Shown: in pieces, positions 36,014-44,616 of the stretch
How positions within the stretch are numbered: the stretch's first letter is position 1
Layout of the letters: each line of letters starts with the position of its first letter
Assembly: GCA_023405135.1 (NCBI GenBank)
Contig: JAEXYZ010000024.1
Coordinates: forward strand, 18,573-82,572
Direction: 5' to 3'
Length of the DNA stretch: 64,000 nt
Source: Bacillota bacterium
GTDB lineage: Bacteria > Bacillota > Bacilli > Bacillales_A > Planococcaceae
Notes under the pieces: generated by a model
The model's input: only the letters and a program-made list of their open reading frames with translations
What the model was told of the DNA's origin: nothing
Database searches by the model: none
Translations under genes and position numbers: made by a program

Positions 36014-36718
36014 ATGAAAGTAGAAGTTTGGTCAGATTATGTTTGTCCATTTTGTTATATAGGTAAACGTCAGCTTGAGAAAGCGATAAAAGAAACAGGG
36101 TATGAAGGGCAAGTAGAGGTTGAATTAAAAAGTTTCTTACTAGATCCTAATACTCCTTTAGATACAGAAGAATCCGTTTATACCTTGTTAGCGAAAAAAT
36201 TTAATACATCAGAGACTGAAGCAAAAAATATGACTCAAAGTGTTGCCGAACGTGCTAAAGAAGTAGGTCTTAAATATAACTTTGATATTATGAAAAGTGC
36301 CAATACAAATGCTGCACATCGATTAGCTAAATGGGCTGCTAAACAGGATAAAGGTTCAGAGTTCAGTGAAAGGTTGCTACAGGCTTATTTTACGGAAGGG
36401 GCAGCAATCGGTAAACATGATGTTCTGTTAGATTTAGCTGAAGAAGTGGGGCTTAATAGACAACAGGCACAAGATTTATTGAATAGCGAACAATTCGTAG
36501 CTGAGGTTGAACAAGACATTTTAGAGGCGCAAAATTTAGGTGTTCGTGGAGTACCATTTTTCGTTATAGATAATAAATATGGTATATCTGGTGCTCAGCC
36601 ACAACCTTTATTTAATCAAACAATAGAAAAAGCAGCCAATGAAGCAGGACTAAAACCAAAGTTGAAAATGATTGGCGATAACGGTTCAGTATGTATTGAT
36701 GATCAATGTGATTTATAG
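36014..36718 (+). CDS. DsbA-family oxidoreductase (FrnE-like)
   Basis: 234 residues with a thioredoxin-type fold carrying C11-P-F-C14 at the N-terminus, a helical insertion, and the cis-proline segment R-G-V-P-F-F-V near residue 175. It ends with C-I-D-D-Q-C, a second possible redox cysteine pair. No signal peptide, so it acts in the cytoplasm, like FrnE and other 2-hydroxychromene-isomerase-like members linked to oxidative stress. AGGAGG is eight bases before the ATG. It precedes azoR by about 125 bases, which may reflect a shared thiol-stress role. Confidence 0.9.
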   Translation: MKVEVWSDYVCPFCYIGKRQLEKAIKETGYEGQVEVELKSFLLDPNTPLDTEESVYTLLAKKFNTSETEAKNMTQSVAERAKEVGLKYNFDIMKSANTNAAHRLAKWAAKQDKGSEFSERLLQAYFTEGAAIGKHDVLLDLAEEVGLNRQQAQDLLNSEQFVAEVEQDILEAQNLGVRGVPFFVIDNKYGISGAQPQPLFNQTIEKAANEAGLKPKLKMIGDNGSVCIDDQCDL

Positions 36719-36767
36719 ACAGATGTTTAATTAATCAGACTAAAGTCTGAGGAAAGTTTTATTGAAA

Positions 36768-36815
36768 TAACGTTCAACTTCCTTTATAATGAACGTTAAT
36801 GTCTTGAATTCAAGA
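36768..36815 (+). promoter_or_regulatory. azoR promoter region with two inverted repeats, one MhqR-like
   Basis: TAACGTTCA (36768-36776) and TGAACGTTA (36790-36798) are perfect 9-bp arms around a -10-like TATAAT at 36785-36790. Just downstream, TCTTGAATTCAAGA (36802-36815) is a perfect palindrome differing in only one base per arm from the MhqR-box core TCTCGAATTCGAGA that controls azoR2 and mhq genes in B. subtilis. Confidence 0.65.
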
Positions 36816-36844
36816 ATTATAATAATAAGGGAGTAGTAAACAAT

Positions 36845-37483
36845 ATGACAAACGTATTAGTAGTAAAAGCAAATAACCGCCCAGACGGTATTTCAACTAA
36901 AATGTATGAAACTTTCGTAGAGGAAGCAAAAAAAGTAGAAGGTTTAAACCTTACTACATTTGATGTATATGCAGAAGATATGCCTTATTTCGGTCAAGAT
37001 CTTTTCAACGCATTTGGAAAAGTTCAAAATGGTGAGGAATTAACAGAATTAGAAGCACGTTTATTAGCTGCAAAACAAAAAGCAATGGATGCATTAACTG
37101 CTGCTGACGTTGTAGTATTTGCATTCCCACTATGGAATTTAACAATTCCTGCAGTTCTACAAACTTTTGTTGATTATGTATACTCAGTAGGCTTTATGTT
37201 TAAATACAATGCAGAAGGTCAAATGGAACAATTAATGACTGATAAAAAATATGTTGTATTAAATGCACGTGGAGGATACTATTCATCACCAGAAGCACAA
37301 CCAATGGAAATGTCAGTAAACTACATTAAAAATGTATTTAGCGGTATAGCTGGTATGGAACTTCTAGAAGAAGTAATTATTGAAGGTCATAACGCTGATC
37401 AACATAAAGCAGAAGAGATTATTTCTGAAGGTTTAGAACGCGTTAAAGCTGCAGCTAAAAAATTAGCAACAGTAAATGCTTAA
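36845..37483 (+). CDS. azoR: FMN-dependent NADH:quinone oxidoreductase / azoreductase
   Basis: 212-residue flavodoxin-like protein of the AzoR family. Recognisable blocks are the F-P-L-W-N-L-T-I-P-A-V-L-Q-T-F-V-D-Y-V FMN region near residue 100 and the A-R-G-G-Y-Y-S loop near residue 145. These enzymes reduce quinones by two electrons (and azo dyes in vitro), protecting thiols from electrophiles. B. subtilis paralogues are controlled by MhqR and YodB, matching the palindrome found upstream. The ribosome binding site AAGGGAG is ten bases before the ATG. Confidence 0.92.
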   Translation: MTNVLVVKANNRPDGISTKMYETFVEEAKKVEGLNLTTFDVYAEDMPYFGQDLFNAFGKVQNGEELTELEARLLAAKQKAMDALTAADVVVFAFPLWNLTIPAVLQTFVDYVYSVGFMFKYNAEGQMEQLMTDKKYVVLNARGGYYSSPEAQPMEMSVNYIKNVFSGIAGMELLEEVIIEGHNADQHKAEEIISEGLERVKAAAKKLATVNA

Positions 37484-37486
37484 TTA

Positions 37487-37531
37487 ATTAAAACACCCCG
37501 ACATAGCAATCATTATGTTGGGGTTGTTTTA
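37487..37531. terminator. Bidirectional terminator between azoR and DUF2500 gene
   Basis: AACACCCCGACATA pairs with TATGTTGGGGTTGTT (G-T pairs allowed), flanked by A and T runs on the two sides. Confidence 0.75.
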
Positions 37532-37533
37532 AT

Positions 37534-37881
37534 TTATGAACGGTTACGATCAAAACTTATAAATCGTGTTCCTTGGAAAGTGAGGAGTCCTAAATCGCCT
37601 TCCGCTAGCAAACCATATTCTGTTCCGGATAGTTGAAGTTCCATCCGGTCACCGCTTTGAACCTCAAATGTTGAGTAATACCAAGTGTGGGAATGCTCTC
37701 CTCGTACCTCCGTTCGTTTTGTAATTATTTGGGCAGGTACTGTTAAAACAGGTGCTGCATTATTCTTCACATTGTTTTTAATACCCGATATGATTCTCCA
37801 AAATATAGTCCCAAATACAATAATAGCGATTACTGCTATAAATAATGGTGCTATGCTAAACACAATATCCCCAAAAAACAT
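37534..37881 (-). CDS. DUF2500 family membrane protein
   Basis: 115 residues: one N-terminal membrane helix (about 8-30), then a soluble beta-rich domain with P-A-Q-I-I-T-K-R-T-E-V, Y-Y-S-T-F-E-V-Q-S-G-D-R, and E-G-D-L-G-L-L-T-F-Q-G-T-R-F. This is the DUF2500 pattern found across Bacillales and Enterobacteria. Function unknown. A GGGGGAAA ribosome binding site precedes the ATG on the minus strand. Confidence 0.85.
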   Translation of the reverse strand: MFFGDIVFSIAPLFIAVIAIIVFGTIFWRIISGIKNNVKNNAAPVLTVPAQIITKRTEVRGEHSHTWYYSTFEVQSGDRMELQLSGTEYGLLAEGDLGLLTFQGTRFISFDRNRS

Positions 37882-38258
37882 GCTGTTTCCCCCTAGTATG
37901 TTGACGTAATTGTCGAAATGAATAAAATCGTAGGTTAATTCATAAAATCATTGAAGCAATAAAATTGGAAATATGTAACTATAATTGTACCGTTATAAAA
38001 CAGCTTTCGACAATAGCAACAATTATAAATTCTCCCTTCAAATACGGTTACTTCTAGATTAAAGTTTCAAATAATTTACAAAGTCATGAATCACGCTGAT
38101 GATTTTTTTGTAAAAAATGGAAATCTTTGTAGAAGTAATTGGAAAAGTCGAAAATAGACATAGGATTAGTTTAATTTAACGTTATGTATTACTTGTCAAA
38201 AAGCTTTAGATTATCCATACTAAGAAAGAGTATGAAGTAAGAAAGGAAATTTGCTTTT
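37882..38258. other. Gene-free interval between DUF2500 gene and murB
   Basis: Divergent promoter region. I find no reading frame with a convincing ribosome binding site and no strong hairpin. Confidence 0.5.
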
Positions 38259-39179
38259 ATGACAATTAAGCAATGGGCACAAGATTTAGCCAACATCGTT
38301 AATCCAAATAATATTAAAATAAATGAATCTTTAAAAACATATACAATGACAAAACTAGGCGGCAAAGCTGATGTGTTTGTCTTACCAGAAACAGAAGAAG
38401 AAGCAACAGCAATCGTAAAGTATGCATATGATCACAATGTACCTATTTTGATGTTAGGGAATGGCTCTAATATGGTTGTTCGTGATGGTGGTGTTCGCGG
38501 AATCGTAATGTGTTTTCAAAGATTAGACGAGATTCGTATAGATGGTACTCAAATCTATGCGCAAAGCGGAGCATTGATTAAAGATGTATCGAAGCTAGCG
38601 GCGGAAAACAGTTTAACAGGATTTGAATTCGCTTGCGGAATACCAGGCTCTGTTGGTGGAGCGATGGCGATGAATGCTGGGGCATATGGTGGTGAAATTA
38701 AAGATATCATAATAGATTCTACGGTTTTAACAAAAGAAGGAGAAAGAATCGTATTATCGAAAGATGAGCTTGAATTAGCATATCGCCAAAGTATTATTGC
38801 AAAGAAAGGTTATTTTGTTCTTTCTTCTAGGTTTGAACTTGCAAAAGGAAATCAACAAGAGATTGATGAGAAAATTGCTGATTTAACATTTAAACGTGAA
38901 TCAAAACAACCTTTAGAATATCCTTCAGCAGGCAGTGTATTTAAACGTCCACCAGGATACTTTGCAGGGAAGCTTATTCAAGATAGTGGACTGCAAGGAA
39001 AAGGTGTAGGTGGCGCAGAAGTGTCAACGAAACATGCAGGTTTTATTATTAATAAAGGAAATGCAACTGCAACAGACTACATTGAAACGATTAATATGGT
39101 ACAACGTGTTGTTAAAGAAAAATTTGATGTAGATTTAGAGCTTGAAGTGAAAATTGTTGGGGAAGATTTAACAAAATAA
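38259..39179 (+). CDS. murB: UDP-N-acetylenolpyruvoylglucosamine reductase
   Basis: 306 residues of the type II MurB found in Bacillales. FAD-binding motifs include L-G-N-G-S-N and G-I-P-G-S-V-G-G-A-M-A-M-N-A-G-A-Y-G; the catalytic segment A-G-S-V-F-K-R-P-P-G is followed by Q-G-K-G-V-G-G-A-E-V-S. It makes UDP-N-acetylmuramate in the cytoplasm, an early step of peptidoglycan synthesis. AAAGGA lies before the ATG. Not clustered with other mur genes. Confidence 0.95.
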   Translation: MTIKQWAQDLANIVNPNNIKINESLKTYTMTKLGGKADVFVLPETEEEATAIVKYAYDHNVPILMLGNGSNMVVRDGGVRGIVMCFQRLDEIRIDGTQIYAQSGALIKDVSKLAAENSLTGFEFACGIPGSVGGAMAMNAGAYGGEIKDIIIDSTVLTKEGERIVLSKDELELAYRQSIIAKKGYFVLSSRFELAKGNQQEIDEKIADLTFKRESKQPLEYPSAGSVFKRPPGYFAGKLIQDSGLQGKGVGGAEVSTKHAGFIINKGNATATDYIETINMVQRVVKEKFDVDLELEVKIVGEDLTK

Positions 39180-39182
39180 AGT

Positions 39183-39220
39183 TTTAAAGCGCCTCTCTTC
39201 TATATGAAAGGCGCTTTGTA
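39183..39220 (+). terminator. Rho-independent terminator after murB
   Basis: AAAGCGCCT pairs with AGGCGCTTT over a loop of about 14 bases. The T tail is poor, so read-through to exoA is possible. Confidence 0.65.
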
Positions 39221-39239
39221 TACATAGAAAGGGTTTATT

Positions 39240-40016
39240 ATGAAATTTGTATCATGGAATGTAAACGGAATACGGGCGTGTGTGAATAAAGGGTTTATTG
39301 ATTACTTTAATGAAGTAAATGCTGATTTTTTCTGTGTTCAAGAGACGAAATGCCAGCAAGGTCAGATTGAGTTACCTTTTGAAGGATATTATCAATATTG
39401 GAATTACGCAGAGAAAAAAGGCTATTCAGGCACTGCAATTTTCACAAAACATAAACCCTTATCTGTAAAATATGGGGTGGGAGAGAATGAAAGTGAAAAG
39501 GAAGGCCGTATTATTACGTTAGAATATAATGATTTTTATTTAGTTAATGTTTATACACCGAATTCACAACGAGATTTAGCACGACTTCCTATACGATTAG
39601 AATGGGAAGAAAAATTAAAAGAGTATTTAAAACAGCTTGATGAACTGAAGCCTGTCATTTATTGCGGAGATTTAAATGTAGCCCATGAAGAAATCGACTT
39701 AAAAAATTTTAAATCAAATATTGGCAATTCAGGTTTTACATATGAAGAGCGCGGGAAAATGACAGAGCTACTTCAATCAGGATTTACTGATTCCTTTCGA
39801 TATCTCCATCCAGATAAAACAGATGCTTTTACATGGTGGTCATATATGAATAAAGTTCGAGAACGGAATATTGGGTGGAGAATTGATTACTTTATAGTTT
39901 CTAATCGACTAGTTGATTCTATTCAGTCAGCTGATATCCACTCGCAAGTTTTAGGTAGCGATCATTGTCCAATCGTATTAGAATTAAAAGATATGATAAA
40001 ATTATCCAATGATTAA
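39240..40016 (+). CDS. exoA: Exodeoxyribonuclease III / AP endonuclease
   Basis: 258 residues of the exonuclease III family: K-F-V-S-W-N-V-N-G-I-R-A at the start, Q-E-T-K metal site, V-Y-T-P-N-S, G-D-L-N-V-A-H, W-R-I-D-Y and the terminal S-D-H-C-P-I catalytic motif. It repairs abasic sites. It starts 60 bases after murB; the intervening hairpin has a weak tail, so partial co-transcription is possible. Confidence 0.95.
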   Translation: MKFVSWNVNGIRACVNKGFIDYFNEVNADFFCVQETKCQQGQIELPFEGYYQYWNYAEKKGYSGTAIFTKHKPLSVKYGVGENESEKEGRIITLEYNDFYLVNVYTPNSQRDLARLPIRLEWEEKLKEYLKQLDELKPVIYCGDLNVAHEEIDLKNFKSNIGNSGFTYEERGKMTELLQSGFTDSFRYLHPDKTDAFTWWSYMNKVRERNIGWRIDYFIVSNRLVDSIQSADIHSQVLGSDHCPIVLELKDMIKLSND

Positions 40017-40076
40017 AAAATTAAATGTATTTGTAGGAAATTGAACTTTTTCCTTGATGGAAGGTGGAGCAGAAAA

Positions 40077-42497
40077 ATGTCTACTGAAGCGGTAAAGAAA
40101 AAAAGCAGAAAATTAGTAGATTTGCTTATATGGATGGTAGGATTGGTTATTGTAGCAGGAGGACTGGTTGTTGTTGGCATCCATTTGTACGTTGCAAATT
40201 CCAAGCCAACAATAGAAGGTGAAGTAATTGTTTCTATTTTAGATGATGATGTAATGGTGACTCGTGATGGCACAGGAGTACCACATATTGAGGCAAATTC
40301 AGATGCAGATTTATATCGAGCTCAAGGATATGTACAAGCCCAAGATCGTCTGTTCCAAATGGATTTAGCACGTCGTCAGGCAAACGGTACATTAGCAGAA
40401 GTTGTAGGGGAATCAGCAGTTGAATCTGATAAATTTTTCCGTACTTTTAGTTTAAGAAATGCAGCTGAAAAATCATGGGAAGGCTATAATGACAATTCAA
40501 AACAGATTTTACAATGGTATGCTGAAGGTGTTAACGCATTTATTAATGAAGTTAAAGGCACTAGTAAATTGTCATATGAGTTTAAGTTATTAGGATATGA
40601 ACCTGAAGAATGGACACCAATTGATTCCTTAACAATTGGCAAATACATGGCCTATGATTTAGGAGGAAACTGGAGTTTACAAGCCTTCAACCATTGGGCA
40701 TTACAAAACTTTACAGAGGAACAAGTAAAAGAGTTAATTATAAATTATCCAGAAGATGCAAAAACAATAATTGAAGCCAATTTAGACAATCCAGTGGAGG
40801 TAGCTGGAGCTTTTAATACAAACTTAATACCGAATGAATTCAACGGTAGCAATAACTGGGTAATTTCTGGTGAGAAAACAGAAAGTGGTAAACCATTACT
40901 TGCAAATGATCCACACTTAGGATTAAGTACCCCTTCTATTTGGTATCAAATGCATTTACAATCACCAGAACAAAATGTTAGTGGAGTAATTTTTCCAGGA
41001 GTACCTGGCATTATATTAGGACATAATGAAAAAATTGCTTGGGGTGTAACGAATGTAGGGCCTGATGTTCAAGATTTATATATTGAAACACCGAACCCAG
41101 AAAACCCAACGCAATTTAAATATGAAGGCAAATGGGAGCAAGCTGAAGTTCGCAAAGAGCCAATAAAGGTTAAAGATGGCAAAACAATAGATTATGAAGT
41201 AGTTGTTACTCGTCACGGTCCTGTTATTTCAGATTTTGTATTTAAAGAGGAACAACCAACTGCTGTATTCTCAATGCAGTGGACAGCCCTTGAGTCTACA
41301 CAAGAATTACAAGCAGTTATTAGTTATAATAAAGCAAGCAATTGGGAAGAATTCGAAAAAGCATTAGAAGATTTTAAAGCACCAGCTCAAAACTTTATAT
41401 TTGCTTCTACTGATGGAACGATTGCTTACAAAGCAAATGGAAATATTCCGATTCGTAAAAAAGGTGATGGTCAATTCCCTGTACCTGGAGACTCTTCTGA
41501 ATATGGCTGGGAAGGTTATATCCCTTATGATGAGCTTACAACAGTTATAAACCCAGAGGAAGGCTATATTGCAACAGCGAATAACAAAATTATTGGTGAT
41601 GAATATCCATATCATATTACAAACTATTGGGCGCCACCATATCGTTATGAACGCATTGTTGAAATGATAGAATCCGTTAAAATAGGTCAAATGAATGAAA
41701 AAGGCGAAGTAATTAAAGGTTTAACTGTGGGAGATATGCAAGGGATGCAATCAGATAAGAAAAACTTACAGGCTGAAGAGTTTTTACCATATATTTTGAC
41801 AACAATTAAGAAAATGGATAGTGAAGGGAAATATAATGATGTTGTAAAACTTCTTGAAGAGTGGGAGTTGTTTGATAATAAAGATCAAGGAGCACCTTTA
41901 GTATTCAATTTGTTAATGACGGAAATTCAAAATTCACTGTTTAAGGATGCTATGCCTGAAGATGTTTACGAAATGATGCCTGGTAAGTTCCAAATTACAG
42001 ATCAGTTATTACGGGATGCATATGCAGGACAAGAAGGTGTTTGGGTATCACAAGCAGGCGGTGTAGATAAATTAGTATATAGTTCCTTTGAAACAACAAT
42101 AGCAAATATCACTAAAAAATATGGAGCAAGCGTTTCAAAATGGAAATGGGGTAGCTATAACAAGTTAACTTTCGATCATCCATTATCAGGAGCTTCAGAA
42201 TACTTAGCAACTTATTTAAATCCTAAAAAACAAGAGGTAGGCGGTTCCAAGGTGACAGTTCAAGCTGCATCAGAAGATGGTGAAGGAAATGTCAATCACG
42301 GTGCTTCTTGGAGATTTGTAGCCGATTTAAGTGACTTATCTAGTGCATATCATATGGTTGCTCCGGGTCAAAGCGGTCATGTGAAATCGAAGTGGTACGA
42401 TAATCAAATTTCAAATTGGGTATACGGTCGATATCATAAAACGAACATCGATGGTAACCTTAATATGAAGTATGAGCTTCAATTAAAAGCTGAATAA
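40077..42497 (+). CDS. Penicillin acylase family N-terminal-nucleophile hydrolase
   Basis: 806 residues. One N-terminal membrane helix (about 18-40) anchors or exports the protein. An alpha-subunit region follows, then the autocleavage site N-G-S258-N-N-W, where Ser258 becomes the nucleophile of a roughly 549-residue beta subunit. Family members cleave amides such as penicillin side chains or acyl-homoserine lactones; the natural substrate here cannot be told. TTG 40041 opens the frame, but ATG 40077 is nine bases after AAGGTGG and gives a sensible signal. Strong terminator after. Confidence 0.9.
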   Translation: MSTEAVKKKSRKLVDLLIWMVGLVIVAGGLVVVGIHLYVANSKPTIEGEVIVSILDDDVMVTRDGTGVPHIEANSDADLYRAQGYVQAQDRLFQMDLARRQANGTLAEVVGESAVESDKFFRTFSLRNAAEKSWEGYNDNSKQILQWYAEGVNAFINEVKGTSKLSYEFKLLGYEPEEWTPIDSLTIGKYMAYDLGGNWSLQAFNHWALQNFTEEQVKELIINYPEDAKTIIEANLDNPVEVAGAFNTNLIPNEFNGSNNWVISGEKTESGKPLLANDPHLGLSTPSIWYQMHLQSPEQNVSGVIFPGVPGIILGHNEKIAWGVTNVGPDVQDLYIETPNPENPTQFKYEGKWEQAEVRKEPIKVKDGKTIDYEVVVTRHGPVISDFVFKEEQPTAVFSMQWTALESTQELQAVISYNKASNWEEFEKALEDFKAPAQNFIFASTDGTIAYKANGNIPIRKKGDGQFPVPGDSSEYGWEGYIPYDELTTVINPEEGYIATANNKIIGDEYPYHITNYWAPPYRYERIVEMIESVKIGQMNEKGEVIKGLTVGDMQGMQSDKKNLQAEEFLPYILTTIKKMDSEGKYNDVVKLLEEWELFDNKDQGAPLVFNLLMTEIQNSLFKDAMPEDVYEMMPGKFQITDQLLRDAYAGQEGVWVSQAGGVDKLVYSSFETTIANITKKYGASVSKWKWGSYNKLTFDHPLSGASEYLATYLNPKKQEVGGSKVTVQAASEDGEGNVNHGASWRFVADLSDLSSAYHMVAPGQSGHVKSKWYDNQISNWVYGRYHKTNIDGNLNMKYELQLKAE

Positions 42498-42507
42498 GAA
42501 GAAGTGA

Positions 42508-42543
42508 GGACAAACTCAATTTAAACATTGAGTTTGTCTTTTA
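42508..42543 (+). terminator. Rho-independent terminator after penicillin acylase
   Basis: GACAAACTCAAT pairs perfectly with ATTGAGTTTGTC over a six-base loop, followed by TTTTA. Confidence 0.9.
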
Positions 42544-42656
42544 AATCTTATTAATGTTTCTGCTTTCATTACTATTAAAGTATATAGAATGATTCCACTG
42601 TAAAGGTTACGATTAGCAAGTAAAGAATAATATTAAAATGGGTGGCGAAAGCATCT

Positions 42657-42936
42657 ATGTCAAAGGCTATATTAATAAATGTGACTGAAGAAATTGTATA
42701 CGGTCTCGTAAAGTTTTTATTGCATAGTGCGGATTATCAAACTTTTTTGTCATTGTGATTTTTGTGAAATGGAAATTGCCGCTGACGTTTTAAACCAATT
42801 ACCGACTTACTATGTGTCAACAATTGAGGCCATGGAACAAGCATTCAAAAAACTAAAAACACCCGAAAATATAGAAGTAATTAATAAACAAATTATTTCA
42901 TCGATTCATGCAGTGGGAAAAAAGCCTAATCATTAA
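42657..42936 (+). pseudogene. comFB: Late competence protein ComFB homologue, frameshifted in a T run
   Basis: From ATG 42657 the frame reads as N-V-T-E-E-I-V-Y-G-L-V-K-F-L-L and continues to Q-T-F, then stops three codons later. Removing one T from the six-T run at 42743-42748 restores Q-T-F-C-H-C-D-F-C-E-M-E-I-A-A-D-V-L-N-Q-L-P-T-Y-Y-V to the stop at 42936, a 92-residue protein. The Cys cluster and the L-N-x-L-P-x-x-Y-V segment are typical of ComFB (PF10719-like) proteins. Function is poorly understood, though ComFB-like domains elsewhere bind cyclic di-nucleotides. Homopolymer position makes a sequencing error as likely as a real mutation. Confidence 0.78.
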
Positions 42937-42980
42937 AAATGTCCAACTTGTCTAATCTACTTGTTGGGCATTTTAATTTG
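42936..42980 (+). terminator. Terminator after comFB
   Basis: ATGTCCAAC pairs with GTTGGGCAT (one G-T pair) and is followed by TTTTAATTT. Confidence 0.7.
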
Positions 42981-43149
42981 AAATATATTATAAACTTTCT
43001 TAAGTTAGCTAAAACTTAATTGATAAAAAAATTTTTTCAAATTTCATGTAATAGACAATCTTAAAACGTTTAGATTATTGTTTTAAGTTACCTTTTCATA
43101 AAGGATGTAGTAAAATTAAAATGAGATTTAAAATGTGAGGAGACTTGTT

Positions 43150-43560
43150 ATGCCAACACCTAGTATGGAGGATCATATCGAGCAAATTTATTTGTTAATT
43201 GAAAATAAAGGATATGCGAGGGTGTCTGACATAGCTGAAGCATTATCTGTTCTTCCTTCCTCAGTAACAAAAATGGTTCAAAAATTAGATAAAGACGGAT
43301 ATTTAGTATACGAAAAATATAGAGGGCTTACACTAACATCAAAAGGTGAGAAGCTTGGAAAACGTCTTGTGAAAAGACATGAGTTGTTAGAGCAATTTTT
43401 GCGCCTAATCGGTGTAGATGAAGGACGAATTTACGAGGATGTTGAAGGAATTGAACACCACTTAAGCTGGAATTCAATTGACCGTATTGCAGATTTAGTA
43501 CAATTATTAGAAGAAAACGAGCATTTAGTAAAAAAGCTTGAAGAAATGAAAGAACAATAA
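43150..43560 (+). CDS. mntR: Manganese-responsive transcriptional regulator MntR
   Basis: 136 residues, very close in pattern to B. subtilis MntR. The N-terminal winged helix (about 1-65) and dimer domain carry all expected metal ligands: D8, E11, H77, E99, E102 and H103. It represses manganese importers and activates exporters. The frame opens at GTG 43135; ATG 43150, giving M-P-T-P-S-M-E-D, matches the family start and follows GAGGAG. The next gene starts about 35 bases later. Confidence 0.95.
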   Translation: MPTPSMEDHIEQIYLLIENKGYARVSDIAEALSVLPSSVTKMVQKLDKDGYLVYEKYRGLTLTSKGEKLGKRLVKRHELLEQFLRLIGVDEGRIYEDVEGIEHHLSWNSIDRIADLVQLLEENEHLVKKLEEMKEQ

Positions 43561-43596
43561 TTATGAAAAATTAGGAAGTTGAAAGGAAAGACGAAA

Positions 43597-44451
43597 TTGA
43601 ACGAATTAAAATCTGGTCAAGTTCATAAGTTAACGGTACTTGAAGAGCAAGGTTCGAAATGGATATTAACGAATGGTGTATTGGAAATTCCTCTAAATAG
43701 CTCCGAAGTACAACAACCTCTTAAAATTGGTGACCGTTTGAAAGTATTCCTTTATGCAGATCGCCGTGGAAATTTACAGGCAACAACTGCAATTCCGCAA
43801 ATATTACAAGGTGAGTATGGATGGGCAAAGGTTATAAAGGTAACAAATGAGGGAGCCTTTGTTGATATTGGATCTACAAGAGAAGTATTGGTAAAAGAAG
43901 AGGATTTGCCACCTCTTAAAGAAGTGTGGCCACAAGTTGGTGATCATTTATATATGACACTACGCACTGACCGAAATGGTGATTTATTTGGTCGCTTAGT
44001 GACAGAAGAAAAGGTAAACGAACTTTACGAAGGGGCATTTGAAGATTTGCATAATAAAAATTTAAAAGCGCGCCCTTATCGTTTATTGCCAGTAGGTTCT
44101 TTTTTACTTGGTACTGAAATTCCTTATCGAATTTTTGTACATAATACTGAAATGCAGCAAGAGCCTAGACTTGGACAAGAAGTAGAAGTTCGAGTTATTG
44201 CGGTGAAGGAAGATGGTTCATTAAACGGTTCATTACTTCCTCGTAAACATGAACGATTAGGCAAGGATGCTGAGCAAATTTTTTCTTATTTACAAAGTGT
44301 TGGTGGAAAAATGCCATTTGGTGATAAATCTACACCTGAAGAAATTTCAGAAATGTTCCAAATGAGTAAAGGTGCATTTAAACGTGCACTTGGTACATTA
44401 ATGCGTAATGGAAAAGTTAAGCAACAAGATGGATGGACAGAAATTTTATAA
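43597..44451 (+). CDS. cvfB: CvfB/YitL-type S1 RNA-binding protein
   Basis: 284 residues: three S1-like OB domains (the first about 1-62, the second about 68-130 containing G-W-A-K-V-I-K-V-T-N-E-G-A-F-V-D-I-G, the third about 145-215) and a C-terminal winged helix (F-G-D-K-S-T-P-E-E-I-S-E-M-F-Q-M-S-K-G-A-F-K-R-A). This is the CvfB layout; staphylococcal CvfB binds RNA and affects virulence gene expression. The start appears to be TTG 43597, about nine bases after AAAGGA; an in-frame TTG at 43579 lies before that site. Confidence 0.9.
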   Translation: MNELKSGQVHKLTVLEEQGSKWILTNGVLEIPLNSSEVQQPLKIGDRLKVFLYADRRGNLQATTAIPQILQGEYGWAKVIKVTNEGAFVDIGSTREVLVKEEDLPPLKEVWPQVGDHLYMTLRTDRNGDLFGRLVTEEKVNELYEGAFEDLHNKNLKARPYRLLPVGSFLLGTEIPYRIFVHNTEMQQEPRLGQEVEVRVIAVKEDGSLNGSLLPRKHERLGKDAEQIFSYLQSVGGKMPFGDKSTPEEISEMFQMSKGAFKRALGTLMRNGKVKQQDGWTEIL

Positions 44452-44456
44452 CATTA

Positions 44457-44497
44457 ACCGCTGTGACTATTTTAATTTTGTCACAGCTTAATTTTTC
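44457..44497 (+). terminator. Rho-independent terminator after cvfB
   Basis: GCTGTGAC pairs perfectly with GTCACAGC over a T-rich loop, followed by TTAATTTTTC. Confidence 0.75.
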
Positions 44498-44616
44498 ATA
44501 ATACCTTTTAGTACACTATATTTACAATTTATTTTGGAACCTTTTACTTTTTTCAACGTATTAATTGAAGTAACAAACCATAAAATATGAGGATTTGTTT
44601 GAAAGGGGAGATAATA

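Noticed and set aside
41364..41690. A 108-codon minus-strand frame inside the penicillin acylase gene
   Set aside because: Aromatic-rich antisense shadow of a strongly conserved gene.
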